Assembly: GCF_003755185.1 (NCBI RefSeq) | Contig: NZ_RKIC01000012.1 | Span: forward strand, 186,001-250,000 | Length of the DNA: 64,000 nt | Reading direction: 5' to 3' | DNA from: Frigoribacterium sp. PhB24 | GTDB taxonomy: Bacteria; Actinomycetota; Actinomycetes; Actinomycetales; Microbacteriaceae | In this document: positions 49,121 to 58,801 of the stretch, piece after piece | Numbering within the stretch: the stretch's first letter is position 1 | How the letters are laid out: each line of letters begins with the position of its first letter | The notes under the pieces: model-generated | What the model was told of the DNA's origin: nothing | Seen by the model: only the letters and a program-made list of their open reading frames with translations | Databases searched by the model: none | Position numbers and translations under genes: made by a program

Positions 49121-51826
49121 ATGTCGCCACGACCCCGCCCTCGCACGGCACCTGCCCTGACCACAGGGCTCGCCCTGACCACGGGCCTCGCCCTGGCCCT
49201 CGGCCTCGCGCCCCTCGCCCCGGCGGACCCCGCCGTCGCGGCGCCCGACGGTTCGTCCGTCGTCATCAACGAGGCCTATCTGAAGGGCGGCAGCGCCAAC
49301 GCGCCCTTCGACCGCAAATTCGTCGAGCTGTACAACCCGACGACGGCGACGGTCTCGCTGGCGGGCTGGTCGTTGCAGTACCGGTCGGCCACCGGCACGG
49401 GGGCCTTCTCGACGGCCGCCCTCAGCGGCGACATCGCCGCCGACGGGTACTTCCTGGTGGCGATCCCCGGGAACGGCACGACCGGAGCGGCCCTGCCCGA
49501 GCCCGACGCGTCGGTGTCGCTCAACCCCAGCGGTACGACGGGCACCCTCGCCCTGTCGGACGGCACCGCGCCCCTCGCCCTGACCCCGGGGCCGGTCGCG
49601 ACCGGCACCCCGGGCGTCGTCGACCTGCTCGGCTACGGTGCGTCGGCCACGTACGAGACCAGCGTCGCGCCGGTGACCGGCACGAACGGCACGCCGAACT
49701 CGCTCGCCCGAGCAGCCGGCGCCGACACCGACGTCAACTCGGTCGACTTCATGACCCAGACCACGGTCACGCCGCAGAACTCGGGAGGCACCGGCAGCGA
49801 GCCCACGCCCGACCCCGAGCCGCAGCCCGAGCCGACTCCCGAGGCCGACCTCACCATCGCCCAGATCCAGGGCGCGACCGACACGAGCCCCTACGCGGGG
49901 CGCACCGTCACGACGCGCGGCGTCGTCACGGCGACGTACCCGACGGGTGGCCTGAACGGCTACGTCGTCCAGACCCCCGGTTCAGGAGGCGCGCTCGACC
50001 TCTCGACGCACGTCGCGTCCGACGCGCTGTTCGTGTACTCCGCGAGCACCGCCTCCTCGGTCGCCGTCGGCGACTACGTCGAGCTCGACGGGCAGGTGAC
50101 CGAGTTCTACGGGCTGACGCAGATCACCGTCGCCGGGGTCTCGCAGGTGCGGAAGCTCGACGCGTCGGGCGTCACGGCGCCCGCGCCGGCCACGGTCGGG
50201 TTACCGGCCACGGACGCCGCGCGCGAGTCGCTGGAGAGCATGCTCGTCCTGCCGCAGGGCGAGTTCACCGTCGCCGACGTCTACACGACGAACCAGTACG
50301 GCGAGGTGGCGCTGGCGGCCGGTGGCGAGCCGCTGCTCCAGCCGACCGAGGTCGCCCGTCCGGGCAGCCCGGAGGCGGCCGCGGTCGCGGCGGACAACGC
50401 GGCGCGGTCCGTGACGCTCGACGACGGCCAGTCGACGAACTTCTTCACGAACCAGTCCGCGCCGGTCTCGTACCTGTCCAACGAGAACCCGGTCACGGTG
50501 GGCGCCTCGGTCGCCTTCACCGAACCCGTCGTCGTCGACTACCGCAACTCGACCTGGAAGTACCAGCCGACCACGGTCGTCACGGGCGACACCCCCTACG
50601 CGGACCTGCCGGTCACGTTCGAGGACATCCGCACCGACGCCCCGCGCGACGTCGGCGGTGACGTCACCCTGGCCAGCTTCAACGTGTTGAACTACTTCAC
50701 GACCACGGGCGATCAACTGTCCGGCTGCACGTACTACCGGGATCGCGCCGGCGCACCCGTGACCGTCAACAGCGGCTGCGACGCCCGGGGGGCCGCGGAC
50801 GCCGCGAACCTCGCGCGCCAACAGGTCAAGATCGTCACGGCCGTCAACGCGCTCGGCGCCGACGTCGTCTCGCTCGAGGAGATCGAGAACTCGGCCCGGT
50901 TCGGCAAGGACCGCGACGCGGCCCTGTCGACCCTGGTCACCGCGCTGAACGCCGCCGCGGGCAGCGAGGTCTGGTCGTTCGTCCCGTCGCCTCCGGCGTC
51001 GGCTCGACCGGCCAACGAGGACGTCATCCGACTCGCGTTCATCTACAAGCGGGCCGCCGTCGAGATGGTGGGCGACTCGAGCATCCTGACCGGCTCGGCC
51101 GCCTTCAGCAACGCTCGGCAGCCGCTGTCGCAGGCCTTCCGCCCGATCGGCGGTGGCGCCGACGCGACCTTCGTCGCCATCGCCAACCACTTCAAGTCGA
51201 AGGGCAGCGGGTCGGGTGCCGACGCCGACATGGGCGACGGCCAGGGCGGTTCCAACGGCTCGCGCGTCAACCAGGCGAACGCCCTGGTCGCCTTCGCGGC
51301 CGACCGCGAGGCCGCCGCGGGCACCGACAAGGTGTTCCTCCTCGGCGACTTCAACGCCTACTCGCAGGAGGACCCGATCGAGGTGCTGCGCGAGGCCGGG
51401 TACACGGATCTCGGTTCCACCGAGACCGAGGAGTACAGCTACGTGTTCGGCGGGTTGAGCGGCTCGCTCGACCACGTGCTCGCCTCGCCGGCCGCCGCCG
51501 GGGCCGTCACGGGCGTGGACATCTGGAACATCAACTCGGTCGAGGGCATCGGCCTCGAGTACAGCCGCTTCAACTACAACGCGAAGCAGCTGTACCAGCC
51601 CGACCAGTTCCGCTCGAGCGACCACGACCCCGTGGTCGTCGGCGTCGAGCTCGTGGCCGACGCCGAGCCGGGCGAGCCCGAGCAGCCGGGTGGTCCCGGG
51701 CAGCCCGGGGAGCCCGAGCAGCCGGGCCACGGGGGAGGCGCGCCCACGGTGGTGCAGATCGTCACGGCGATCGTCTCGGCCGTGATCGGCTGGTTCGTCA
51801 AGCTGTTCGGCGGTCGCTGGCGGTGA
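49121..51826 (+). CDS. Secreted, membrane-anchored endonuclease (ExeM/NucH type) with lamin-tail domain
   Basis: The product has 901 residues. A signal peptide (about 1-42, Ala/Leu-rich, ending AVAAPDG) is followed by a lamin-tail-like domain (about 45-165, VVINEAYLKGG ... FVELYNPTTAT), a Pro/Glu linker, an OB-type domain (about 245-360) and an endonuclease/exonuclease/phosphatase domain (about 510-850). Nuclease motifs: LASFNVLNYF, SLEEIENS, NHFKSKG, GDFNAYS and the final SSDHDPVVV. The C-terminus has a Pro/Gly/Glu stalk, a hydrophobic stretch (VVQIVTAIVSAVIGWFVKLF) and a basic end, with no LPxTG motif, so it is probably a membrane anchor. It likely degrades extracellular DNA. It separates rplQ from truA, which are usually adjacent. 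Confidence 0.88.
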   Translation: MSPRPRPRTAPALTTGLALTTGLALALGLAPLAPADPAVAAPDGSSVVINEAYLKGGSANAPFDRKFVELYNPTTATVSLAGWSLQYRSATGTGAFSTAALSGDIAADGYFLVAIPGNGTTGAALPEPDASVSLNPSGTTGTLALSDGTAPLALTPGPVATGTPGVVDLLGYGASATYETSVAPVTGTNGTPNSLARAAGADTDVNSVDFMTQTTVTPQNSGGTGSEPTPDPEPQPEPTPEADLTIAQIQGATDTSPYAGRTVTTRGVVTATYPTGGLNGYVVQTPGSGGALDLSTHVASDALFVYSASTASSVAVGDYVELDGQVTEFYGLTQITVAGVSQVRKLDASGVTAPAPATVGLPATDAARESLESMLVLPQGEFTVADVYTTNQYGEVALAAGGEPLLQPTEVARPGSPEAAAVAADNAARSVTLDDGQSTNFFTNQSAPVSYLSNENPVTVGASVAFTEPVVVDYRNSTWKYQPTTVVTGDTPYADLPVTFEDIRTDAPRDVGGDVTLASFNVLNYFTTTGDQLSGCTYYRDRAGAPVTVNSGCDARGAADAANLARQQVKIVTAVNALGADVVSLEEIENSARFGKDRDAALSTLVTALNAAAGSEVWSFVPSPPASARPANEDVIRLAFIYKRAAVEMVGDSSILTGSAAFSNARQPLSQAFRPIGGGADATFVAIANHFKSKGSGSGADADMGDGQGGSNGSRVNQANALVAFAADREAAAGTDKVFLLGDFNAYSQEDPIEVLREAGYTDLGSTETEEYSYVFGGLSGSLDHVLASPAAAGAVTGVDIWNINSVEGIGLEYSRFNYNAKQLYQPDQFRSSDHDPVVVGVELVADAEPGEPEQPGGPGQPGEPEQPGHGGGAPTVVQIVTAIVSAVIGWFVKLFGGRWR

Positions 51827-51863
51827 CCGCCGCCGACGGCTCGCCCGTCGGGTCGTGATCGAC

Positions 51864-51892
51864 GAGGCCCTGCGCCCCCGGCGCAGGGCCTC
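51864..51892 (+). terminator. Terminator after the nuclease gene
   Basis: GAGGCCCTGCGCC (51864-51876) and GGCGCAGGGCCTC (51880-51892) form a perfect 13-bp stem with a three-base loop. It ends only 11 bases before the truA -10 element. Confidence 0.85.
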
Positions 51893-51903
51893 GTCCCGTC
51901 TCG

Positions 51904-51909
51904 TAGGAT
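51904..51909 (+). promoter_or_regulatory. Leaderless -10 element of truA
   Basis: TAGGAT lies six bases before the GTG start at 51916, so transcription should begin at the start codon. The -35 position falls inside the preceding terminator and has no consensus. Confidence 0.55.
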
Positions 51910-51915
51910 CGTGGG

Positions 51916-52815
51916 GTGACGAAAGACGAGCAGGCCCTGACGCGCCTCCGTCTCGGTGTCGCCTACGACGGCACCGGCTTCTCGGGCTGGAGCGAGCAGC
52001 CAGGCCGTCGCACGGTGCAGGGCGAGATCGAGGCCGCGTTGCAGACCCTCTTCCGCCGGCTCGGCGACGTGCCGACGGTCACCGTGGCGGGCCGCACCGA
52101 CGCCGGAGTCCACGCGCGCGGGCAGGTGGTGCACCTCGACCTCACCGCCGCCCAGATCGCGCAGCTGCAGAAACCCCACCGAGGCCTGCGCGACCAGTCG
52201 CCGCTCGATGCCCCGACCGTGCTGGCCCGGCGCCTGAACGGGCTGGCGGGCGCGACCGACGAGATCGTGATCTCGGGTGCGCGAGTCGCGCCTCCGGGAT
52301 TCCACGCCCGGTTCGGCGCCCTCTGGCGACGGTACGAGTACCGCATCGCCGACCGGGGCACCGAACGTGACCCGACGAGGCGCAGCCACACCCTCTGGTA
52401 CGACCAGCGCCTCGACCTCGACCTGATGAACGCCACGGCGACGGGCCTGCTCGGCCTGCACGACTGGGCCGCCTACTGTCGGCACCGCGACTACGCGACC
52501 ACCATCCGCGAGCTGCAGGAGTTCTCGTGGAGGCGCGAGGCCGACGGTGTGCTCGTCGCCTCGGTGCAGGCCGACGCGTTCTGCCACAACCTCGTGCGCA
52601 ACCTCGTCGGCGCGTGCGTCGCCGTCGGCGAGGGGGCGATGGAGGCGCACCGCGCGGTGGGCGTGCGCCGCGAGGCCCAGCGCAACGGCGAGTTCCGCGT
52701 CGTCCCCGCCCACGGGCTCACGATGGTCGAGGTCGGCTATCCACCCGACGACGAGATGGCCGCCCGGGTGGCCCTGACCCAGGTGAAGCGGTCGCACGAC
52801 CAGCTGGGGGAGTGA
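51916..52815 (+). CDS. truA: tRNA pseudouridine(38-40) synthase
   Basis: TruA makes pseudouridine at positions 38-40 of tRNA anticodon arms. The product has 299 residues. The catalytic Asp is in GRTDAGVHARGQV, and the family RYEYRI and NLVRNLVGACVAVGEG motifs are present. The start is a GTG at 51916 with a TAGGAT element six bases upstream and no ribosome site, so the message is probably leaderless. It keeps its usual position ahead of rplM-rpsI. Confidence 0.96.
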   Translation: MTKDEQALTRLRLGVAYDGTGFSGWSEQPGRRTVQGEIEAALQTLFRRLGDVPTVTVAGRTDAGVHARGQVVHLDLTAAQIAQLQKPHRGLRDQSPLDAPTVLARRLNGLAGATDEIVISGARVAPPGFHARFGALWRRYEYRIADRGTERDPTRRSHTLWYDQRLDLDLMNATATGLLGLHDWAAYCRHRDYATTIRELQEFSWRREADGVLVASVQADAFCHNLVRNLVGACVAVGEGAMEAHRAVGVRREAQRNGEFRVVPAHGLTMVEVGYPPDDEMAARVALTQVKRSHDQLGE

Positions 52816-52840
52816 CGTCCTCGTCCGGAACGGTCGACGG

Positions 52841-52869
52841 TTGACCGTCGTGCCCGTGTCGGGTAACGT
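52841..52869 (+). promoter_or_regulatory. Promoter of rplM-rpsI
   Basis: TTGACC at 52841-52846, exactly 17 bases, then TAACGT at 52864-52869. It leaves a leader of about 135 bases before rplM. Confidence 0.75.
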
Positions 52870-53010
52870 CAACCCTTGGTGTCTGCGCAACTGCGCGCGT
52901 TCGCCCGAAGTTGAGCCCTCCACCTGACTCGTTCTCACCATCTCTGTGGTGACAACGGCAACGGAGCGGGATTCACGAACCTCTCACCTCGACCAGAAAG
53001 CAGCACTACT

Positions 53011-53457
53011 GTGACGCGCACTTTCTCCCCCAAGCCGGCTGACGTTCAGCCGAACTGGCTGATCATCGACGCCAACGACGTCGTGCTCGGCCGCCTCGCG
53101 AGCCACGTGGCAGCCCTGCTGCGCGGCAAGCACAAGCCGACCTTCGCCCCCCACATGGACATGGGCGACTTCGTCATCGTCATCAACGCCGACAAGGTGG
53201 CCCTCACCGGCTCCAAGCTGGCCGAGAAGCTCTACTACCGTCACTCGGGCTACCCGGGCGGCATCACGGCCACCACGTACTCCGAGATGGTCGAGAAGCA
53301 CCCCACCCGTGCGGTCGAGAAGGCCATCCGTGGCATGCTGCCGAAGAACTCGCTGGGCCGTGCCCAGATCAAGAAGCTGAAGGTGTACGCGGGTGCCGAG
53401 CACCCCCACGCTGCTCAGCAGCCCACGGTTTACACCCTCGACCAGGTCGCCCAGTAG
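53011..53457 (+). CDS. rplM: 50S ribosomal protein uL13
   Basis: uL13 is an early 50S assembly protein. The product has 148 residues, with the signature [20 protein letters not shown] and [16 protein letters not shown] at the N-terminus. The start is a GTG at 53011 with AGAAAGCAG upstream. rpsI follows after 32 bases in the same transcript. Confidence 0.98.
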   Translation: MTRTFSPKPADVQPNWLIIDANDVVLGRLASHVAALLRGKHKPTFAPHMDMGDFVIVINADKVALTGSKLAEKLYYRHSGYPGGITATTYSEMVEKHPTRAVEKAIRGMLPKNSLGRAQIKKLKVYAGAEHPHAAQQPTVYTLDQVAQ

Positions 53458-53489
53458 CGTCCGCCTTCAGACTTAAGGACCCCCACACA

Positions 53490-53975
53490 GTGGCTCAGAT
53501 CGCAGATTCCATCGACCAGGCTCCCGAGAGCTTCACCACCGAGAGCTCGGCCCCCGAGGCCGCCGCGACACCCCGCCCCGTGCTGAGCGTCGGCGGTTCC
53601 GCCGTCGGTCGCCGCAAAGAGGCCATCGCCCGTGCACGCCTCACGCCCGGCTCCGGCACGATCGTCGTGAACGGTCGCACCCTCGAGGACTACTTCCCCA
53701 ACAAGCTGCACCAGCAGCTGATCAACGACCCGTTCAAGGTCCTCGACCTGCTCGGCTCGTACGACGTGGCCGTCAAGGTCACCGGTGGTGGCCCCTCGGG
53801 CCAGGCCGGTGCCCTCCGTCTCGCCATCGCCCGTGCGCTGAACGAGATCGACCGCGAGAACAACCGCGCCACGCTCAAGAAGGCCGGCTTCCTCACCCGT
53901 GACGCCCGCGTCATCGAGCGCAAGAAGGCCGGTCTCAAGAAGGCCCGCAAGGCCTCGCAGTTCTCGAAGCGCTAA
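53490..53975 (+). CDS. rpsI: 30S ribosomal protein uS9
   Basis: uS9 reaches the P-site tRNA with its C-terminal Lys-Arg. The product has 161 residues, ending [12 protein letters not shown], as required. About 35 N-terminal residues ([20 protein letters not shown]) are an acidic extension ahead of the family part ([19 protein letters not shown]). The start is a GTG. glmM begins 27 bases later. Confidence 0.97.
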   Translation: MAQIADSIDQAPESFTTESSAPEAAATPRPVLSVGGSAVGRRKEAIARARLTPGSGTIVVNGRTLEDYFPNKLHQQLINDPFKVLDLLGSYDVAVKVTGGGPSGQAGALRLAIARALNEIDRENNRATLKKAGFLTRDARVIERKKAGLKKARKASQFSKR

Positions 53976-54002
53976 CCAGCACCACACAAGGCAGGTCTCG
54001 CG

Positions 54003-55364
54003 ATGTCGCGTTTGTTCGGTACCGACGGTGTGAGAGGCCTCGCCAACCGTGAGTTGACCGCCGCGCTCGCCCTGGGGCTCTCCCAGGCGAGCGCGGTGGT
54101 GCTCACGAAGGGGCATCACGCCGATGCCCGCCGTGCCGAGGGGCGGCGACCCGTCGCCGTCGTCGCGCGCGACCCCCGCATCTCCGGTGAGTTCCTCACC
54201 GCGGCCGTCTGCGCCGGGCTCGCCAGCTCCGGCGTCGACGTCCTCGACGCCGGGGTCATCCCGACCCCCGCGGCGGCCTTCCTGGTCGACGACATCGGCG
54301 CCGACTTCGGCGTGATGATCAGCGCGTCTCACAACCCGGCGCCCGACAACGGCATCAAGTTCTTCGCCTTCGGCGGCACCAAGCTGCCCGACGAGGTGGA
54401 GGACCGCATCGAGGCCGCGATGGCCGACCCGCAGTTGATGCCGATCGGCGGCGACGTCGGCCGCATCCGCCGGTTCGCCGACGCCGAGGACCGCTACGTG
54501 CTGCACCTGCTCGGTGCCCTGCCCAACCGGCTCGACGGCATCCACGTCGTGCTCGACTGCGCCCACGGCGCCGCCTCGGCCGTCTCTCCCGAGGTCTTCA
54601 CCGACGCCGGCGCCACCGTCACCCTGATCGGGGCCGATCCCGACGGCGTCAACATCAACGACGGCGTGGGGTCCACCCACCTCGACAACCTCGCCGAGGC
54701 CGTGCTCGAGCACGGCGCCGACGTGGGCATCGCGCACGACGGCGACGCCGACCGCTGCCTCGCCGTCGACGCCACCGGCGCCGTGGTCGACGGTGACCAG
54801 ATCATGGCGATCATCGCCGTGGCCCAGAAAGAGCGCGGTGCCCTGGTCGACGACACGCTCGTCGCGACGGTCATGAGCAACCTCGGCCTCCTGCGCGCCA
54901 TGGCCGAGCACGGCATCACGGTGCGCCAGACCAAGGTCGGCGACCGCTACGTGCTCGAGGACATGAACGAGCACGGCTTCTCCCTCGGCGGCGAGCAGTC
55001 CGGCCACATCGTCTTCGCCGACTACGCCACCACCGGCGACGGCATCCTCACCGGCCTCTCGCTCGTGGCCCGCATGGCCGCGACGGGCAAGAGCCTGGCC
55101 GAGCTCGCCTCGGTCATGACAGTCTTCCCGCAGATCATGATCAACGTGCGCGACGTCGACCGCTCACGAGCCGCGTCCGACGAGGGCGTGGCCGAGGCCG
55201 TCCGCCGGTTCGAGGCCGAGCTCGGCGACACCGGCCGCGTGTTGCTGCGCCCCTCGGGCACCGAGCCCGTCGTGCGCGTGATGGTCGAGGCCGCCGACCA
55301 GGCGACAGCCGACCGTGTCGCCCACGCCCTGGCCGACGTCGTCCGCGAGCGACTCGCCCTCTGA
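54003..55364 (+). CDS. glmM: Phosphoglucosamine mutase
   Basis: GlmM turns glucosamine-6-phosphate into glucosamine-1-phosphate for UDP-GlcNAc and peptidoglycan. The product has 453 residues. The phosphoserine loop is [14 protein letters not shown], the metal loop [10 protein letters not shown], the sugar loop GEQSGHIVF and the phosphate loop [20 protein letters not shown] precedes the ATG. Its partner glmS lies 1.1 kb downstream, across the minus-strand coaA. Confidence 0.98.
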   Translation: MSRLFGTDGVRGLANRELTAALALGLSQASAVVLTKGHHADARRAEGRRPVAVVARDPRISGEFLTAAVCAGLASSGVDVLDAGVIPTPAAAFLVDDIGADFGVMISASHNPAPDNGIKFFAFGGTKLPDEVEDRIEAAMADPQLMPIGGDVGRIRRFADAEDRYVLHLLGALPNRLDGIHVVLDCAHGAASAVSPEVFTDAGATVTLIGADPDGVNINDGVGSTHLDNLAEAVLEHGADVGIAHDGDADRCLAVDATGAVVDGDQIMAIIAVAQKERGALVDDTLVATVMSNLGLLRAMAEHGITVRQTKVGDRYVLEDMNEHGFSLGGEQSGHIVFADYATTGDGILTGLSLVARMAATGKSLAELASVMTVFPQIMINVRDVDRSRAASDEGVAEAVRRFEAELGDTGRVLLRPSGTEPVVRVMVEAADQATADRVAHALADVVRERLAL

Positions 55365-55443
55365 GCCGCGCGCCGGACGGGGCGCGACGTCGCGGCGACG
55401 TCACCCGCGCCTCCTGACCGGGGCCCGGCTCCGCCGCCGCGCG
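55365..55443. terminator. Convergent gap between glmM and coaA
   Basis: GACGTCGC-G-GCGACGTC (55386-55402) is an inverted repeat with a one-base centre, and a CGCGCCTCC copy lies at 55406-55414. Either could end transcription from both sides. No gene fits. Confidence 0.4.
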
Positions 55444-56400
55444 TCAGATCTTGCGGAGCAGCACCGAACTGACCTTGTGGTCGGCGGCCTTGCGCAGGAC
55501 GAGCGTCGCCCGTGACCGGGTCGGCAGCACGTTCTCGATCAGGTTGGGCTCGTTGACCGACCTCCAGATGCCCGAGGCGAACGACCGGGCCTCGGGCTCG
55601 CTCATGTCGGCGAAGCGGTGGAAGAACGAACGCTCCTGCGTGAACGCGCCCTTCTGCAGCGCGAGGAATCGCTCGACGAACCAGTTCTCGATGTCACCGG
55701 TGCGGGCGTCGACGTAGACCGTGAAGTCGAAGAGGTCGCTCAGGGCGAGCCGGCCGGCCACGGCGGGCTGCAGCACGTTCAGCCCCTCGACGATCAGGAT
55801 GTCTGGTCGACGGACCACGACCTCGGCGCTCGGCATGATGTCGTAGCTCGTGTGCGAGTAGAAGGGTGCGCGCACCTCTTCGGCGCCGCTCTTGACCTGC
55901 GAGACGAACCGCAGCAGGTGGCGGCGGTCGTACGACTCGGGGAACCCCTTGCGGCTCATGATGCCTCGGCGTTCGAGCTCGGCGTTCGGGTAGAGGAACC
56001 CGTCGGTGGTCACCAGCTCGACGCGGGGGGTGTCGTCCCACCGGCTGAGCAGCTCGCGGAGGAGGCGCGCGACGGTGGACTTGCCGACGGCCACCGACCC
56101 GGCGACCCCGATCACGAACGGCGTGCGCTGGGCTCGTTCGCCGAGGAAGTCGCTCGTCGCCCGGTGCAGGTTGCGGGCGCCGGCGGCGTAGAGGTTGAGC
56201 AGGCGGCTGAGCGGGACGTAGACGTCCTGCACCTCGCGCATGTCGAGGCGGTCGCCGAGACCGCGCAGCTGCACGATCTCGGTCTCGGTCAGGGGCAGGC
56301 GCGTCGTCGGGGCGAGGTCGGCCCAGGCGTCGCGTCCGATCTCGACGAAGGGGCTCGCGTGCACGGCGGAGGGCGCGGTCGTCGGGTTGGCTTCGGCCAT
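55444..56400 (-). CDS. coaA: Pantothenate kinase, type I
   Basis: CoaA phosphorylates pantothenate in the first step of coenzyme A synthesis. The product has 318 residues. The P-loop is [17 protein letters not shown], and the family motifs [24 protein letters not shown] and EGLNVLQ are present. I chose the ATG at 56400 over the one at 56406 because TAGCCT (minus strand, 56413-56408) lies seven bases before it, which fits a leaderless transcript. It is convergent with glmM and divergent from glmS. Confidence 0.96.
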   Translation of the reverse strand: MAEANPTTAPSAVHASPFVEIGRDAWADLAPTTRLPLTETEIVQLRGLGDRLDMREVQDVYVPLSRLLNLYAAGARNLHRATSDFLGERAQRTPFVIGVAGSVAVGKSTVARLLRELLSRWDDTPRVELVTTDGFLYPNAELERRGIMSRKGFPESYDRRHLLRFVSQVKSGAEEVRAPFYSHTSYDIMPSAEVVVRRPDILIVEGLNVLQPAVAGRLALSDLFDFTVYVDARTGDIENWFVERFLALQKGAFTQERSFFHRFADMSEPEARSFASGIWRSVNEPNLIENVLPTRSRATLVLRKAADHKVSSVLLRKI

Positions 56401-56407
56401 GCGCACG

Positions 56408-56413
56408 AGGCTA
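56408..56413 (-). promoter_or_regulatory. Leaderless -10 element of coaA
   Basis: On the minus strand TAGCCT is followed by seven bases and the ATG at 56400. No -35 consensus is visible. Confidence 0.5.
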
Positions 56414-56470
56414 CCGGTCCGTGGTCGGCGCGCGTCGGCACGGCCCGCCGGGCTCTCGGACGGGAACCTC

Positions 56471-56476
56471 TAGGAT
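56471..56476 (+). promoter_or_regulatory. Leaderless -10 element of glmS
   Basis: TAGGAT is followed by seven bases and the ATG at 56484. There is no ribosome site, and no glmS-type ribozyme could fit in the short space. Confidence 0.5.
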
Positions 56477-56483
56477 CGACCCC

Positions 56484-58337
56484 ATGTGTGGAATCGTGGG
56501 ATACGTCGGAACGGGTGACAAGAGCATCGAGGTGCTGCTGGGCGGCCTCAAGCGACTCGAGTACCGCGGGTACGACTCGGCGGGCGTCGCCGTGATCGAC
56601 GCCGCGGGCGACCTCGGCACCCGCAAGAAGGCCGGCAAGCTGCAGGTGCTCGTCGACGACCTCGAGGCGACGCCGCTGACCGACGGCACGACCGGCATCG
56701 GTCACACCCGCTGGGCGACCCACGGTGGCCCGACCGACGCGAACGCGCACCCCCACCTGGCCGACGACGGCAAGCTGGCCCTCATCCACAACGGCATCAT
56801 CGAGAACTTCTCCGAGCTCAAGGCCGAGCTGCTCGCCGAGGGCGTCGAGTTCCTCAGCGAGACCGACTCCGAGGTCGCCGCGCACCTGGTCGCCCGGGCC
56901 TACCGCGCCTCCGGTGACCTGACCGAGGCCCTGCGCACGGTCGTCAACACCCTCGACGGCGCCTTCACCCTGCTCGTCGTGCACGCCGACCAGCCGGGCG
57001 TCGTCGTCGGCGCCCGTCGCAACTCGCCCCTGGTCATCGGCCTGGGCGACGGCGAGAACTTCCTCGGCAGCGACGTGGCGGCCTTCGTGGCGCACACCCG
57101 TCGTGCCATGTCGATCGGGCAGGACCAGCTCGTGACGATCCGCCCCGACTCGGTCGAGGTCGTCGACTTCACCGGAGCGCCTGTCGAGACGACCGAGTTC
57201 GAGGTCGACTGGGACGCCTCGGCCGCCGAGAAGGGTGGCTGGTCCAGCTTCATGGCGAAAGAGATCAGCGAAGAGCCCGAGGCCGTCGCCAAGACGCTGC
57301 TCGGCCGCATCACGGCCGAGGGTGCCGTGACCCTGACCGAGCTCGACGGCGTGCGCGAGCGCCTCCTCACCGTCGACCGCGTCATCGTCATCGCCTGTGG
57401 CACGGCCGCGTACGCCGGCATCCTGGGCAAGTACGCCATCGAGCAGTGGGCCCGCGTCCCCGTCGAGGTCGAGCTGGCCCACGAGTTCCGCTACCGCGAC
57501 CCGGTGCTCGACGAGAAGACCCTCGTGGTGTCGATCAGCCAGTCGGGCGAGACGATGGACACCCTGATGGCGGTCAAGTACGCCCGCGAGCAGGGCGCCC
57601 AGGTGCTCTCGATCTGCAACACGCAGGGCTCGACGATCCCGCGCGAGTCCGACGCCGTGCTCTACACGCACGCCGGACCCGAGGTCGCCGTCGCGTCGAC
57701 CAAGGCGTTCGTCGCCCAGGGCACCGCGCTCTTCCTGCTCGGCCTGCACCTGGCGACCCTGCGGGGCACGCTCAGCACCGAGGCCATCGCCGAGCAGGTC
57801 GCCGACCTGCACGAGATCCCCGGCAAGATCGAGCAGGTGCTCGAGTCGTCCGAGCGCATCAAGACCCTCGCCGGATGGATGGCCGACACGCGCTCGGTGC
57901 TCTTCCTCGGTCGTCACGTGGGCTACCCGATCGCCCTCGAAGGGGCGCTCAAGCTCAAGGAACTCGCCTACATCCACGCCGAGGGCTTCGCCGCCGGCGA
58001 GCTGAAGCACGGCCCCATCGCCCTGATCGAGCCCGGTCAGATCGTCTTCGTGGTCGTTCCCAGCCCGCGCGACCCGCGGTCGCTGCACCCCAAGGTCGTC
58101 TCGAACATCCAAGAGATCCGCGCGCGCGGCGCCCGGGTCATCGCGATCGCCGAAGAGGGCGACGCCGCGGTGCTGCCGTTCGCCGACGAGGTGCTGCACA
58201 TCCCGCTGGCTGCTCCGCTCTTCGAGCCGCTGCTGTCGGTCGTGCCGCTGCACATCTTCGGCATGGAGCTCGCGGCCGCCAAGGGACTCGACGTCGACCA
58301 GCCACGCAACCTGGCCAAGTCGGTCACCGTCGAGTAG
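56484..58337 (+). CDS. glmS: Glutamine-fructose-6-phosphate aminotransferase (isomerising)
   Basis: GlmS makes glucosamine-6-phosphate from fructose-6-phosphate and glutamine, the entry to UDP-GlcNAc. The product has 617 residues. After Met removal Cys is the nucleophile (MCGIVGYVGTG). The glutaminase motifs YRGYDSAGVAV and GHTRWATHGGP are present, then two SIS domains (SQSGETMDTLMAV and EGFAAGELKHGP) and the C-terminal DQPRNLAKSVTVE. The start at 56484 is fixed by the catalytic Cys. acpS, alr and tsaE follow in the same direction. Confidence 0.98.
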   Translation: MCGIVGYVGTGDKSIEVLLGGLKRLEYRGYDSAGVAVIDAAGDLGTRKKAGKLQVLVDDLEATPLTDGTTGIGHTRWATHGGPTDANAHPHLADDGKLALIHNGIIENFSELKAELLAEGVEFLSETDSEVAAHLVARAYRASGDLTEALRTVVNTLDGAFTLLVVHADQPGVVVGARRNSPLVIGLGDGENFLGSDVAAFVAHTRRAMSIGQDQLVTIRPDSVEVVDFTGAPVETTEFEVDWDASAAEKGGWSSFMAKEISEEPEAVAKTLLGRITAEGAVTLTELDGVRERLLTVDRVIVIACGTAAYAGILGKYAIEQWARVPVEVELAHEFRYRDPVLDEKTLVVSISQSGETMDTLMAVKYAREQGAQVLSICNTQGSTIPRESDAVLYTHAGPEVAVASTKAFVAQGTALFLLGLHLATLRGTLSTEAIAEQVADLHEIPGKIEQVLESSERIKTLAGWMADTRSVLFLGRHVGYPIALEGALKLKELAYIHAEGFAAGELKHGPIALIEPGQIVFVVVPSPRDPRSLHPKVVSNIQEIRARGARVIAIAEEGDAAVLPFADEVLHIPLAAPLFEPLLSVVPLHIFGMELAAAKGLDVDQPRNLAKSVTVE

Positions 58338-58378
58338 CGGGTCGTGCAGCCGGGGCAGGGAGTCGGGCGGGTGAGGAC

Positions 58379-58801
58379 GTGATCGTGGGCATCGGCGTCG
58401 ACGTCGTCGACCTCGATCGCTTTGGCCGCTCGATCGATCGCACCCCGGCGCTCGCCACGCGCCTGTTCCGAGCGGACGAGCTCGTCCTCCGTGACGGCAG
58501 CCCCCGCGGGCGGCAGTCGCTCGCGGCCCGCTTCGCCGCCAAGGAGGCGCTGATCAAGTCCCTGGGCGGCTCCACCGGGGTGCGCTGGCACGACGTCGTG
58601 GTCGTCTCCGACGACCAGGGAGCCCCGTCGCTCGTGTTGAGCGGGGGAGCACGGTCGCTGGCGGACTCGCGAGGCGTCTCGCACCTCCACCTGTCGCTCA
58701 GCCACGACGGCGGGGTGGCTGTCGCCTACGTGGTCGCCGAGGGCGACGGCCGCGTCCCCTCCCCTCACGACGACGCACACCACGAAGGGGCGGTCCGATG
58801 A
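58379..58801 (+). CDS. acpS: Holo-[acyl-carrier-protein] synthase
   Basis: AcpS transfers phosphopantetheine from CoA to carrier proteins. The product has 140 residues. The metal-binding Asp is in VGIGVDVVDLDRF and the Glu in RFAAKEALIKSLGG; the C-terminal SLSHDGGVAVAYVVAEG is typical. The start is a GTG at 58379, with a second GTG at 58385 also possible. Its TGA overlaps the ATG of the first alr (ATGA). Confidence 0.93.
   Translation: MIVGIGVDVVDLDRFGRSIDRTPALATRLFRADELVLRDGSPRGRQSLAARFAAKEALIKSLGGSTGVRWHDVVVVSDDQGAPSLVLSGGARSLADSRGVSHLHLSLSHDGGVAVAYVVAEGDGRVPSPHDDAHHEGAVR

Noticed and set aside
51720-51826. LPxTG cell-wall sorting signal at the nuclease C-terminus
   Set aside because: The hydrophobic segment and basic tail are there, but no LPxTG or close variant precedes them.
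56401-56483. glmS ribozyme upstream of glmS
   Set aside because: The gap between coaA and glmS is only 83 bases and carries a TAGGAT element seven bases from the ATG; there is no room for the ribozyme core.
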